Assembly (NCBI RefSeq): GCF_025963695.1 | Contig: NZ_JAOQAH010000036.1 | Span: 1-42,935, forward strand | Direction of reading: 5' to 3' | Length of the DNA: 42,935 bases | From: Segetibacter sp. | GTDB taxonomy: Bacteria; Bacteroidota; Bacteroidia; Chitinophagales; Chitinophagaceae | Shown here: piece after piece, positions 26,314 through 34,919 of the stretch | How the letters are laid out: the number at the start of each line of letters is the position of its first letter | Position numbering within the stretch: the stretch's first letter is position 1 | The notes under the pieces: model-generated | Databases searched by the model: none | What the model saw: only the letters and a program-made list of their open reading frames with translations | Told to the model about the DNA's origin: nothing | Program-made: the position numbers and the translations under genes

Positions 26314-26367
26314 TTCTTTTTAGCACTTTTAATAGGGGTGGAATAAAGAATATCAGCCAATAGTACG

Positions 26368-26578
26368 CTACTTTGTCACGTCTATCGTAAACACTTTTCT
26401 CCCGATATTCCGCTTTTTGAAATTGCCTGCAGAACTACTGCATACCTACCGCTAAGGTCAGAAGTATAAAAACTTATCTCTTTCTTGCCGGTGTCGGCTT
26501 TAATACAGGGCAACTAATACAACAAACTTCTGAAGTCGGGTAGGCGGCTCGTGTAGTCTTTAGCTGTAGTCCCCGCTG
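26368..26578 (-). pseudogene. C-terminal remnant of a large exported MG2/TonB-plug-type protein
   Basis: On the minus strand the frame reads DYTSRLPDFRSLLY, meets TAG at 26514-26516 (probably a former Trp codon), then continues ADTGKKEISFYTSDLSGRYA and VVLQAISKSGISGEK before losing frame. Adding one A to the A-run near 26400 restores VFTIDVTK and TAG at 26368-26370. This matches the C-terminal end I recall for large Bacteroidota proteins that combine a carboxypeptidase-like or MG2 domain with a TonB plug ('PDxRxxLYWxP ... FYxSDxxGxYxVVxxGI'). About 70 codons survive and ispD begins immediately upstream, so the rest was deleted. Confidence 0.6.
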
Positions 26579-26581
26579 TCC

Positions 26582-27262
26582 CTATTGCCGGTGACCCCCT
26601 TCTTCCAATAACTTTTCCGCTATATGTAAGTCAAGCGGACGTGTTACTTTTAAATTGTTGTGTTCGCCTTCTATCAAAAACACTTTGTTTCCTGCTGCTT
26701 CAACCACTGTAGCTTCATCGGTAAATGCTTCCGAATATTGCTGGTCAAACGCTTTTAAGAGAATCTGCGAGCCGAAGGTTTGAGGCGTTTGTATAATCCG
26801 AATTTTATTTCTGTCTACTACAGTGTGAGAAGTACCTTCCTCAATACGAATGGAATCAGTAGCGGCAACAGCAGGTATTGCACTCCCCATTTCTAATGCC
26901 TGCTGATAACAGTTCTGAATTAAAGAAACAGAAACAAGACAACGCACGGCATCGTGTACAAAAACAATAGACGGATGAGTAACTAATGTTAACCCACTTT
27001 TAACCGAGTGAAAGCGGGTAGGCCCACCAGCTATTATTTGTATTTTTTCTTGCAGGCTCATTTCTTTCACTATTTGCTCGCCATAATCGAATTGATGTTC
27101 TGGCAGCACTAAAATAATTTGCACATCGTTGTATGCCCGGAGAAAAGCTTGAATGGTGTACTGGAGTAGCGGTTTTCCCTTAAGTAATAAAAATTGTTTT
27201 GGCACTTTGCTTCCCATTCTTTGGCCCGAACCTCCGGCAACTATAACAGCATATTTCTTCAT
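26582..27262 (-). CDS. ispD: 2-C-methyl-D-erythritol 4-phosphate cytidylyltransferase
   Basis: The 226-residue enzyme of the non-mevalonate isoprenoid pathway converts MEP and CTP to CDP-ME. The N-terminal nucleotide-binding motif is AGGSGQRMGSKVPKQF (9-24), with VHDAVRCLVS near residue 105 and TDEATVVEAAG near 183, as in characterised IspD. Length is normal. Its stop codon abuts the remnant of another gene, and its upstream gap holds dispersed element 7. Confidence 0.93.
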   Translation of the reverse strand: MKKYAVIVAGGSGQRMGSKVPKQFLLLKGKPLLQYTIQAFLRAYNDVQIILVLPEHQFDYGEQIVKEMSLQEKIQIIAGGPTRFHSVKSGLTLVTHPSIVFVHDAVRCLVSVSLIQNCYQQALEMGSAIPAVAATDSIRIEEGTSHTVVDRNKIRIIQTPQTFGSQILLKAFDQQYSEAFTDEATVVEAAGNKVFLIEGEHNNLKVTRPLDLHIAEKLLEEGGHRQ

Positions 27263-27439
27263 TTTACAAAGATGCTTTTAAAACAATCATACTTTTAACC
27301 ACTTTATAAAACAATAAAAACAGGGGCACAATTTTCATTGTTGTAAATTCTGTTGCCATAAAATTTGATAACCTGTTTACATTGGTCTGCCGGCGAAGTT
27401 TTACTACCGCTTGAAAAAAGCCGCACTAAGTTGTATAGA

Positions 27440-27499
27440 CGAACGAAATGCGACGCAAGAATGACGCTCAGAAAAACAAATGCCGGTAACAAAAAATAA
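27440..27499 (-). repeat. TGCGTCGCA dispersed element, copy 7
   Basis: Core TGCGACGCA 27449-27457, then AGAATGACGCTCAGAAAAAC and ATGCCGGTAACAAAAAATA. It lies in the divergent gap between ispD and the first DUF4230 gene, 16 bp from the latter's start. Confidence 0.8.
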
Positions 27500-27514
27500 G
27501 CACTTATTTAAAAT

Positions 27515-28081
27515 ATGCAAAAACTGATCGTTATAATCTTCCTGCTTTTCTTTTCGTGTGGCAAAAAAAATAATGCAGAAGAAAAGCCAGGCATTCTTAC
27601 GTTAAGAGAAATGAGTGACCTGGCAACGGTTGAATATACAGTAACCAAAGTGATTAAAGCAAGTGACAATAAAACATGGTTTAAAGTAGGCGACAGAAAA
27701 ATTTTAATGAGCTGTGAAGCGCACATAAAGGCTGGCATTGACATGAGTGCAATTAATAAAAACAGCTTTACAATAACAGATAAAAATATTGAAGTGTTGT
27801 TGCCGGCTCCTAAAATTATAAGTGTAAGCCTACCGGCTGAAGGTATAAAGATGGAATATGAAGAGACGGGGATATTTAGAGACAAGTTTAAATCGCAGGA
27901 CCGTGATGCACTGGCGAGACAGGCCGAACAGCAAATAAGAAACAGCATTGACTCGTTAGGAATACTAAACCAGGCTAAAGTAAATACCTCAATGTTTGTA
28001 ACAAATTTTTTAAAAAGACTAGGCTATCAAAACATAAGCATTACCTATAATGGAAGCCTGCGTCAAAATAATATGCAATGA
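27515..28081 (+). CDS. DUF4230 lipoprotein
   Basis: A 188-residue protein starting MQKLIVIIFLLFFSCGKK: a lipoprotein signal with Cys15. The DUF4230 domain follows (LREMSDLATVEYTVTKVI, then KILMSCEAHIKAGIDMSAI and VLLPAPKIISVSLPAEGI). The function of this domain is unknown. It overlaps the next gene by 4 bp (ATGA) and the two are tandem paralogues, one lipid-anchored and one with a membrane anchor. Confidence 0.85.
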   Translation: MQKLIVIIFLLFFSCGKKNNAEEKPGILTLREMSDLATVEYTVTKVIKASDNKTWFKVGDRKILMSCEAHIKAGIDMSAINKNSFTITDKNIEVLLPAPKIISVSLPAEGIKMEYEETGIFRDKFKSQDRDALARQAEQQIRNSIDSLGILNQAKVNTSMFVTNFLKRLGYQNISITYNGSLRQNNMQ

Positions 28082-28701
28082 GAAAGGCGGCCAGCATTGT
28101 TACCAAAATTATTTTTGCATTTGTTTGTTACTGGTTCCTTACGAGGGTCGTTATACCTTATATGAAAACTATTTTTACTTCGAAAGAAATAAGCATAGAT
28201 CAAACGCCGATTCTTATAAAGGAGATAAAGTCAATAGGGCAACTCATTACTTATACTTCATTTAACGAGGTGGTTGCAGACACTACCATTAAGACAAAAG
28301 GCTCTGCATTTGTAAACACGTTTAACAGGTTTACACCTGTGCCCATACTTCCGTCTGCCGACAAACAACTGGTTATAATAGGGCGAGGAAAAATTTTAGC
28401 GGGCATTAATCTCTCTTTATTGACAGACTCTGGTGTCACTGTAAAAAACGATTCGGTTTGGGTTGATTTACCTGCGGTTCAGATTTTAGATGCTATCCTA
28501 AACCCTTCAGACTTTGAGACTTTTGTAGAAAAAGGAGAATGGTCAAATAATGAAGTAATACTTGTAAAAGCCAAGGCAAGAAGAAAAATGATAGCGCACG
28601 CAATACAGCAAAATATATTACCCAAGGCCGATGCAAAGGCTAAAATGATCATGGAAAATTTTCTTCACAATATGGGATATAAACATGTGGAGGTGTTTTA
28701 A
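28078..28701 (+). CDS. DUF4230 protein, membrane-anchored
   Basis: The 207-residue product has an N-terminal membrane segment (TKIIFAFVCYWFLTRVVIPY) followed by a DUF4230 domain (IKEIKSIGQLITYTSFNEVV, LVIIGRGKILAGINLSLL, WVDLPAVQILDAILNPSDF). It is the second of two paralogues transcribed as a pair through a 4-bp overlap. Both probably face the periplasm. The role is unknown. Confidence 0.87.
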   Translation: MRKAASIVTKIIFAFVCYWFLTRVVIPYMKTIFTSKEISIDQTPILIKEIKSIGQLITYTSFNEVVADTTIKTKGSAFVNTFNRFTPVPILPSADKQLVIIGRGKILAGINLSLLTDSGVTVKNDSVWVDLPAVQILDAILNPSDFETFVEKGEWSNNEVILVKAKARRKMIAHAIQQNILPKADAKAKMIMENFLHNMGYKHVEVF

Positions 28702-28710
28702 TAGAATGGG

Positions 28711-28768
28711 TAAATTTATTAGTTGAGTCCCCATCTTTAATCAACATCGTTGTGTCACTCACTTTTAC
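28711..28768 (+). repeat. TGTGTCACT-type dispersed element, copy V2
   Basis: Core TGTGTCACT 28751-28759 in CATCGTTGTGTCACTCACTT. It lies 50 bp after the second DUF4230 gene and 77 bp before a small gene. The left flank is more diverged than in other copies. Confidence 0.75.
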
Positions 28769-28835
28769 TTATATAACTTTTCAATCTTTGTTTGCAAGTA
28801 TGTAATTGGCACAATTCTTAACATATGTATAAGAA

Positions 28836-29069
28836 ATGGGAACAATGACAGTTGAACAATTCAACAATTTAGACGAGGAGCAAAAAAAAGCAGCCATATT
28901 TGACGCAAAAAAAGTTAGCGAAAGGTTTGATAGGAAAGTGATAAAATACGAGCTTTTTCAAATTGACAACTTTTTTGTAGAAACAAAAACAAGCCTGCAG
29001 CACAAGTTTAAAAGAGTAATTGCAACATTTACTTCGAAAGAAGTTCCTATTGTTTATGCAGTAATGTGA
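28836..29069 (+). CDS. small hypothetical protein, 77 residues
   Basis: The 77-residue product reads MGTMTVEQFNNLDEEQKKAA, then FDRKVIKYELFQIDNFFVET and LQHKFKRVIATFTSKEVPIV. It has a hydrophilic helix followed by short strands, no signal and no membrane segment. The composition is that of a real cytoplasmic protein and I recall similar small Bacteroidota proteins, but I cannot name the family. Confidence 0.6.
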   Translation: MGTMTVEQFNNLDEEQKKAAIFDAKKVSERFDRKVIKYELFQIDNFFVETKTSLQHKFKRVIATFTSKEVPIVYAVM

Positions 29070-29295
29070 AAGTGTATTATCATAAGTAGTTTGTTGGCTT
29101 TCCCCATTGCTTCGTTGTCTCGTCCCGGTCGATTTTTAGTTTTCTTCAAGAGAATAAATAATAAAGTCTCTTTCAACTGCGCCTGTTTTGTCTAATATTT
29201 CTTGAACAACCTGTACATTAAGTATTAGTAATTTAACAACCTGCCATATCTCACGAATCAATTTCCCCCCTCCTACACCTGCAGAGGCTTCAAAC

Positions 29296-29401
29296 AAAAA
29301 AAGAGGGCTGCATAGAAATACTACCCTGTTTTTTATACATATTTTAATAAAAAACCACTTGTGTAGATGCTGTAGCAGAAGCATAGTTTGCAACTGCAAC
29401 A
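29296..29401 (-). repeat. diverged single copy of the 178-bp-array unit
   Basis: It aligns with the units at 15.9-16.3 kb: hairpin with AGGG 29304-29307 and CCCT 29324-29327, TAGAAAT loop, TTTT, then AAAAAACCACTT, TAGATG, GCATAGTTTGCAA, in the same order and spacing, about 70% identical by eye. On the minus strand a run of seven T follows the hairpin, so it can also serve as terminator of the HAD phosphatase gene ending at 29410. The rest of 29070-29409 shows no supported gene. Confidence 0.6.
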
Positions 29402-29409
29402 AGCACTTA

Positions 29410-30024
29410 TTAAATTTTGTCAATTCTTATCCATTTCATTCCTGCTGCCTCGGCGGCTTTAACGCCTGGATCGCCATCTTCAAATACGACACATGCTCCA
29501 GGTTCAACACCTAATTTTTCTGCGGCCATTAAAAAAGGATCGGGGCTTGGTTTTCCTTTTTCGTAATCTTCTGCACATATCATAACATCAACCATTGTGT
29601 CAATTCCTAGTACTTCCAATGTTTTCTGAATCATTCTTCGCGGACTGCCTGACACTACACCAATTTTGTATTTTCCTACGCTTGCTTTTAAGTGGTTCAC
29701 TACGTAAGCAATAGGTTTGGTTTGCGGTATAAATTCTTTGTAAAACAAATCCGACTTCGATAGCTCAAATGTCTGTGGATTGAAATCGCTGTTGTATCTC
29801 TTATTTATTTCCTCAACCACTTCGGGGATCGGGTATCCTGCTAATTCGTCCACTATTTCAGGGTCAATTTGTACCCCACCCTGCGAGGCTACCTTTACAT
29901 AGGTTTTTTTATGATCCTCCATATTGTCTGCAAGGGTTCCGTCGCAGTCGTATAAGAAAGCTTTATATTCTCCCCTCGTAAGCTCTGTTAATGTTCTATA
30001 CTTGTCGTTACTGACATTTTCCAT
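29410..30024 (-). CDS. HAD superfamily hydrolase, beta-phosphoglucomutase-like
   Basis: The 204-residue protein has the catalytic DCDGT (Asp26, Asp28), VVSGSPRRM (motif II Ser/Thr region), KGKPSPDPFL (motif III Lys) and VFEDGDPGVKAAEAAGM (motif IV). A small helical cap lies between motifs I and II. This arrangement is that of phosphoglycolate phosphatase/beta-phosphoglucomutase-like enzymes that hydrolyse or isomerise small sugar phosphates. The substrate is unresolved. Divergent from truB. Confidence 0.87.
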   Translation of the reverse strand: MENVSNDKYRTLTELTRGEYKAFLYDCDGTLADNMEDHKKTYVKVASQGGVQIDPEIVDELAGYPIPEVVEEINKRYNSDFNPQTFELSKSDLFYKEFIPQTKPIAYVVNHLKASVGKYKIGVVSGSPRRMIQKTLEVLGIDTMVDVMICAEDYEKGKPSPDPFLMAAEKLGVEPGACVVFEDGDPGVKAAEAAGMKWIRIDKI

Positions 30025-30174
30025 AGTTAATATAATTTTTTATTTAGAAGCTTCATTCAACTTTTACGCCGAAAGCACATTGAAGAGAGTAAGAGAAAAA
30101 CTGAAAAAATAAAAACACTACTTATTTAAAATGAAAACTTACTTAAAGAGTGTTTGCTGAGCTTTATTGTGCAG

Positions 30175-30233
30175 TACCAAGTGTGCGACGCAACGAGAGA
30201 CTAACAGAAATACTTATGCCGGTACAAAAAATA
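30175..30233 (-). repeat. TGCGTCGCA dispersed element, copy 8
   Basis: Core TGCGACGCA 30184-30192, then CAGAAATACTTATGCCGGTACAAAAAATA-like flank, closest to copy 7. It lies in the 327-bp divergent gap between the HAD hydrolase and truB (30025-30351), where no gene is supported. Confidence 0.85.
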
Positions 30234-30351
30234 TCTACCAATAATTACAAAAATGCTTTTCAGTTCTTTTTAATCCTACAGGCAATTCTTCTTATTAGCA
30301 TGCTGTATTTGCTTTTCGAAGCAAGCAAGATTTACATTTGCCAAAAAAGCA

Positions 30352-31059
30352 TTGCAAAAAGAATTGAATAAATATGAAGTTGGACAGGTTATATTGATAG
30401 ACAAACCGCTTGACTGGACGTCGTTTGATGTAGTCAGAAAAATACGGTCTCTCATAAAAATAAAGAAAGTAGGACATGCAGGCACACTAGATCCATTAGC
30501 AACAGGGTTGCTGATTGTATGCACAGGCAAGTTTACCAAGAAGATAAATGAGTATATGGGGATGGAAAAAGAGTACACGGGTACTTTTACCCTGGGTGCA
30601 GTTACACCAACCTTTGACCTTGAAAGCGAGCCGGTAGAGATAAAAGATTTAGGTAACATTACTGAGGAACAACTACATATTACAACTGCTCTTTTTACAG
30701 GTGAAATACAACAGGTGCCTCCCATACACTCTGCTATAAAACAAGGCGGAAAGCCTGTGTACCTGATGGCACGAAAGGGGATGGATGTAGTAATGGAGCC
30801 ACGAAAAGTTACTATAAAAAGTTTTACGATAGAGAAAATAGACTTACCTGTCGTGCACTTTAAAGTAGTTTGCTCAACTGGTACGTATATAAGGAGCCTG
30901 GCCCAGGACTATGGACAACAATTAGGTTGCGGAGCCTATCTCAGCAGCCTGAGGCGGACAAGAATTGGAAATTACCTGGCAGCAGATGCGCAAACAATGG
31001 AAGCATTTGTGCAACAGGAAAAAAGAGAGTCTTCTTTAGAAGGGCAACCCAATTCCTAA
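30352..31059 (+). CDS. truB: tRNA pseudouridine(55) synthase
   Basis: The 235-residue enzyme makes pseudouridine 55 in the T-loop of tRNAs. The catalytic Asp47 is in GHAGTLDPLATGLL, with KEYTGTFTLGAVTPTFDLE and CSTGTYIRSLAQDYG as the other family blocks. It is slightly short because it lacks a full C-terminal PUA domain, which is common in this phylum. The start is a TTG (30352 or 30364); the nearby ATG is out of frame. Its last 24 bp overlap the 3' end of the convergent tamL. Confidence 0.92.
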   Translation: MQKELNKYEVGQVILIDKPLDWTSFDVVRKIRSLIKIKKVGHAGTLDPLATGLLIVCTGKFTKKINEYMGMEKEYTGTFTLGAVTPTFDLESEPVEIKDLGNITEEQLHITTALFTGEIQQVPPIHSAIKQGGKPVYLMARKGMDVVMEPRKVTIKSFTIEKIDLPVVHFKVVCSTGTYIRSLAQDYGQQLGCGAYLSSLRRTRIGNYLAADAQTMEAFVQQEKRESSLEGQPNS

Positions 31060-33402
31060 CTGAATAGCAAAGTTATTTCGCTTAAGCTCTCTACCGTTGA
31101 TGTACTTTATATATTCACGGTTTCTCCATTCAAAGTCGCGAATGCTCATCCAGCCGTTATTGCTACGCCTTGCCGGGTCTTTAACCTTGTAAGCAAAGTC
31201 GAAGCGCACCAGGAAATAATTGAAATCGAAGCGCAGACCAGTTCCTGCTGCAATGGCTATGTCGCGCCAAAAGCGGTCGAGAGTAAGTTTACTTTGAGGG
31301 TTTTCTACAATGTTTTTTAGATTCCAAATATTTCCAACATCGGCAAAAAAGGCACTATTTAATTTTACACCCCCGATAGTGGTTATCGGAAAACGATATT
31401 CAAAATCAGCTTCGAGCTGTATATCTCCAAAGCGGTCACGAAAGCCGGTAGAAGTATCGCTTGATAAAGACGAACCCAAACCGAGCTGGCGCAACCCCCA
31501 CGCCCGCATACTGTTAGGACCGCCTGCCGCAAACTGCTTGAAAAAAGGCAGCGATTGGCCAATAATAGAGTCGTTGCTATAGTTGTATCCTATACCGCCA
31601 AAAACGCGATAAGCAAAAGACGTCTTACGCCACTGTTTTACCTGGCTAAACTCACTTTCGAACTTAAGGTATTGATAAATCTTATTTCTTAAACCAACAA
31701 ATCGGCCCATTAGTCCGCCTGCTTCCTCCGCTGAAATTCGTAGGTTATTAGTAACATTTGGGTGACGCGGATTGGTGAACGTAATGCTGTAAGTAATATT
31801 TTGGCTAACTACATAACCTGTATTGAAGGCGGTTTTAAGAAAGGGATTTTTTTCGAATGCTGCCAATAACCCTGACAGTGTATCAAGACTATACAACTCT
31901 ACATTTATGGGGCGATAAAGCCAAACATGATTGTTCTTTTTCCACTCGTAACCCCACGATGCAACGGCAGAACGTAAACGAAAAAAGTTTCTTCTGTCAG
32001 TATAAGAAGCATTTAGGTTTATTACTGTTTTATAGTCATCCAACCTTTTTACGTTATTTATTCTGAACGGTGTTATAAAACGAGGGATACTATAGGTTTG
32101 CGAAATACTTGCCTGGATTGTTTGCAGCACAGCAGTGTCAGTAAATCCTAATTCAACTCCCGCCCTTATGTTAGTGCTTGCCTGGATAGCCCTTTTCCAT
32201 ATATTACGATTACGAAGTGTAAGCACATTGGTAATACCAAGCAAGTTGCTCGAATAAATGCTTCCGCTATTGCGGCTCACCTCAAAATCGTATCCAAAAG
32301 AATATTTTGAAGCAGGTGTAAGAAAGAAATGAAAGTCGAGAATATTGGCCGAATCGCGTCGGGGAATTGCGCGTACATCTACCTGGTTCCATGGCCCTAG
32401 CTGAGAAAAAGCATTAATGGTCTTATAATAACTTTCTTCATTATAAATCGTTCCCTCTTTCAGATAAGTATGCTCTCTAAGAGGTCTCATAATAACCATC
32501 GGGCTTTCCTGTTTAAGCGTAAACTCTCTTGAACTTGTAACCAGCGGAAAATCTTTATTTATTACCGAGTCTAAAGGCTGATTAATTAAGGTTTGAGGAT
32601 AGTAATATATTTTGCCCGTGTAATACTTTTTGAAGGCATTTGTATCAGCAGAGACATCGGGCTTGATGGTGATATTGATGGTAGGGTTCTCTTTTCTTTT
32701 TGCAATTGATTCAGAAATTTTTCTTGCTTGCTCAAAAGGGTCCAGGGTTACTTCTAACAGTGAAATATCGGTAGTATCCACTTCAGCATAAAGGTTCTCC
32801 CTGGTAAATTTATAATACCCGTTTTTTCTGAATAGTGAAACAAGGCGATCTAATTCGCTCGATACAAGCAATTGAGTAAATGGCTTATTCCTGACCAATG
32901 CACTCTTATCCCTATTTGCTAAAGCAAGTTGTTGTAGTTCGGGAGTAAATGAGGAGTCATATGCAACCGAATCTATTTTTAAGCTCTTATTGACATTTAT
33001 ATCCATTTGCACCGTTGTTCGGTATTGATCTTCCAGGGTATCAATTATAGGTGCCTGAGGTGTAATAAGTGAATTATAGTAGCCCTGCGCCGTAAGAAAT
33101 GAATTCATAAACACGATACTTCGATTGATGTCGGCACTATCAAAAACGTTGGGATTTTTTATAACAGTACGAACCCCAAACTGCAATATGCTATTCACTT
33201 TTAAACTGTCGTCCCAGTAACTATACAATTCAGTCTGCAAACGATTTTTCTCATCTTTCGAAATCGCGCCAGTAACATTAATCTTATTTTTGAAAACAAA
33301 AGGCGTGTTTGCAGGATAGTTTTTTACAACAGTACACGAAGCCAGCAGCGTAATAGCGAGAACAGTAATTAGAAAGTAGGTGGCTGTGCCGTAATGAAAC
33401 AT
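31036..33402 (-). CDS. tamL: TamA-like outer-membrane assembly lipoprotein (TamL)
   Basis: A 788-residue Omp85-family protein. The signal ends LLASC with Cys23 as lipidation site, which distinguishes TamL of Bacteroidota from lipid-free TamA. POTRA-like repeats occupy roughly residues 40-330, then a C-terminal beta-barrel (LRISAEEAGGLMG, the FAAGGPNSMRAWGLRQLG strand-loop of the BamA/TamA 'lid', ending in FAIQLGIGLPF). It should insert or help assemble outer-membrane proteins, usually together with a TamB partner, which is not seen in the window. The frame continues to 33453, but the start at 33402 gives the proper signal. Its start codon is 18 bp from the divergent methyltransferase start. 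Confidence 0.9.
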   Translation of the reverse strand: MFHYGTATYFLITVLAITLLASCTVVKNYPANTPFVFKNKINVTGAISKDEKNRLQTELYSYWDDSLKVNSILQFGVRTVIKNPNVFDSADINRSIVFMNSFLTAQGYYNSLITPQAPIIDTLEDQYRTTVQMDINVNKSLKIDSVAYDSSFTPELQQLALANRDKSALVRNKPFTQLLVSSELDRLVSLFRKNGYYKFTRENLYAEVDTTDISLLEVTLDPFEQARKISESIAKRKENPTINITIKPDVSADTNAFKKYYTGKIYYYPQTLINQPLDSVINKDFPLVTSSREFTLKQESPMVIMRPLREHTYLKEGTIYNEESYYKTINAFSQLGPWNQVDVRAIPRRDSANILDFHFFLTPASKYSFGYDFEVSRNSGSIYSSNLLGITNVLTLRNRNIWKRAIQASTNIRAGVELGFTDTAVLQTIQASISQTYSIPRFITPFRINNVKRLDDYKTVINLNASYTDRRNFFRLRSAVASWGYEWKKNNHVWLYRPINVELYSLDTLSGLLAAFEKNPFLKTAFNTGYVVSQNITYSITFTNPRHPNVTNNLRISAEEAGGLMGRFVGLRNKIYQYLKFESEFSQVKQWRKTSFAYRVFGGIGYNYSNDSIIGQSLPFFKQFAAGGPNSMRAWGLRQLGLGSSLSSDTSTGFRDRFGDIQLEADFEYRFPITTIGGVKLNSAFFADVGNIWNLKNIVENPQSKLTLDRFWRDIAIAAGTGLRFDFNYFLVRFDFAYKVKDPARRSNNGWMSIRDFEWRNREYIKYINGRELKRNNFAIQLGIGLPF

Positions 33403-33420
33403 ATTTATTATACAAATGTT

Positions 33421-34158
33421 ATGCTGACGAAAAATGAACTCAAATATATTCAATCTTTATACCACAAAAAACAGAGGGACGAGGATGGATTGTTTATTGC
33501 CGAAGGACCGAAGCTTGCTGAAGAGTTACTTAACAGCCGGTTTGAAATAAAACAAGTGTACGCCGTAAAAGAATGGCTGCAAAGAAACCCTGCTGTAAAA
33601 GCACCGGTAACAGAAATTTCGCAAACAGAACTTGGCCGGATCAGCGGCCTGCAGGCACCTAACGAAGTAGTTGTAATTGCAAAGCAGTCAATCACAGCGG
33701 GCGAGCCGATGCTAAAAGGAAAGCTAACTATAGTGCTTGACGGCATACAGGATCCAGGCAACATGGGAACAATTTTAAGAATTGCAGATTGGTTTGGAAT
33801 AGACCAAATTATATGCAGCACAGACAGCGTGGATATATATAATCTTAAAGTAGTACAGTCTACGATGGGTAGTATATTACGGGTAAAGTGTTGGTATAAA
33901 GATTTGGAAGTGTGGGAACCGGCCGAAGAAATTCCGGTCTTTGGAGCATTGTTAAACGGCACAAATATTTATACTATCAATAAAACAGTTGAAGGGCTGT
34001 TGGTAATTGGCAACGAATCAAAAGGTATTCGTGAGCCTATGTTATCAAAAATTACTCACCCGGTTACAATACCACGCACAGGTGAAGCGGAGTCTTTAAA
34101 TGCTGCAGTAGCTACCGGGATAATTGTTGGTTGCTTGGTAAATCTTCAGCTTAAATAG
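33421..34158 (+). CDS. SpoU/TrmH-family RNA 2'-O-methyltransferase
   Basis: A 245-residue SPOUT methyltransferase with the three SpoU motifs: DPGNMGTILR (111-120), LVIGNESKGI (194-203) and IPRTGEAESLNAAVA (217-231). The N-terminal part (about 1-75) is the substrate-binding L30-like domain. Such enzymes 2'-O-methylate ribose in rRNA or tRNA; the exact nucleotide cannot be read. The start at 33421 (MLTKNELKYIQSL) is preferred over a frame extension to 33394, which would overlap the tamL start. Confidence 0.9.
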   Translation: MLTKNELKYIQSLYHKKQRDEDGLFIAEGPKLAEELLNSRFEIKQVYAVKEWLQRNPAVKAPVTEISQTELGRISGLQAPNEVVVIAKQSITAGEPMLKGKLTIVLDGIQDPGNMGTILRIADWFGIDQIICSTDSVDIYNLKVVQSTMGSILRVKCWYKDLEVWEPAEEIPVFGALLNGTNIYTINKTVEGLLVIGNESKGIREPMLSKITHPVTIPRTGEAESLNAAVATGIIVGCLVNLQLK

Positions 34159-34220
34159 TTCAAGGGTAATGAAAGGTTTTTTTATGAAAAAAAGCCTCCA
34201 TGCTGATTGTGAGTTACTCC

Positions 34221-34279
34221 TTTCTTCTGGTACCAGCGCCAGATTTTTAAAGCGTCATCGTTGCGTCGCAATCCGTTCA
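34221..34279 (+). repeat. TGCGTCGCA dispersed element, copy 9
   Basis: Core TGCGTCGCA 34262-34270 in CATCGTTGCGTCGCAATCC, with CTGGTACCAGCGCCAGATTT as left flank. It lies in the convergent gap between the SpoU gene and the Gly/Ser/Thr-rich lipoprotein. Confidence 0.8.
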
Positions 34280-34380
34280 ACGGCAAATCTTTTTGCAGCT
34301 TTGCTTATTCATTTCAAAATAGTTTCCCGGTCACTCAAACACACTACTCTAACATAAAAGGATAATCAACCAAAAATAAA

Positions 34381-34422
34381 AAGCAACCAAAAAGGTTTTA
34401 CGATTTCCTTTACTGGTTGCTT
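34381..34422. terminator. bidirectional terminator-like hairpin
   Basis: AAGCAACCA 34381-34389 pairs with TGGTTGCTT 34414-34422, with an inner AAAGG/CCTTT pair. A- and T-runs flank both sides. It separates two convergent genes. Confidence 0.75.
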
Positions 34423-34445
34423 TCAATATTCATATTCTAAAGATC

Positions 34446-34919
34446 CTAGGGCTTTCTATCACTCCCGCTTTTTCCTGTTCCGCTTCCTGATGTGCCGGTA
34501 CCTTTACCTGAAGTTCCGGCATTTCCTGTTCCGCTTCCAGTGGTTCCGGTTACCGTACCAGTTCCATTTCCGCCAGGTACAGATCCGCTTCCAGTGGTTG
34601 ATGCACCTGTACCTGTAGTACTTCCGCCCGATGCATTACCGGTTGAGCTTGAGCCAGAAGTAGTACCTGAAGAACCGCCGGCCTCACTACCTAACGGCGT
34701 TCCACTGCCTGTAGTTCCGGTTACTGTACCATCGCCAATTCCGGTGCCGCTTCCTGTTGCAGTTTGCCCTGTTGTACTGTCTCCCCCAATACCGGTTTCT
34801 GTACCGCTACCCATAGTGGTTGTGGCGGCACTATCACTTGCAGCAGTATTACTTTCAGACCCACCCCCGCACGAGGCTAATGCTATACATACCAGGCTTG
34901 CAAAAAACAATTTTTTCAT
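34446..34919 (-). CDS. low-complexity Gly/Ser/Thr-rich lipoprotein
   Basis: The 157-residue product starts MKKLFFASLVCIALASCGGG: a lipoprotein signal with Cys17. The mature part is almost entirely Gly, Ser, Thr and Ala, with a degenerate TGSGTG-type repeat and a duplicated GTVTGTTGSGT segment, and ends basic (KSGSDRKP). It is probably a disordered surface or periplasmic linker protein. The opposite strand is also open through the repeat, but the signal peptide and lipobox decide the strand. Confidence 0.72.
   Translation of the reverse strand: MKKLFFASLVCIALASCGGGSESNTAASDSAATTTMGSGTETGIGGDSTTGQTATGSGTGIGDGTVTGTTGSGTPLGSEAGGSSGTTSGSSSTGNASGGSTTGTGASTTGSGSVPGGNGTGTVTGTTGSGTGNAGTSGKGTGTSGSGTGKSGSDRKP

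Noticed and set aside
29136..29423. A 95-codon minus-strand frame after the HAD hydrolase
   Set aside because: It overlaps the diverged array unit and its hairpin; the only protein-like part has no good start codon.
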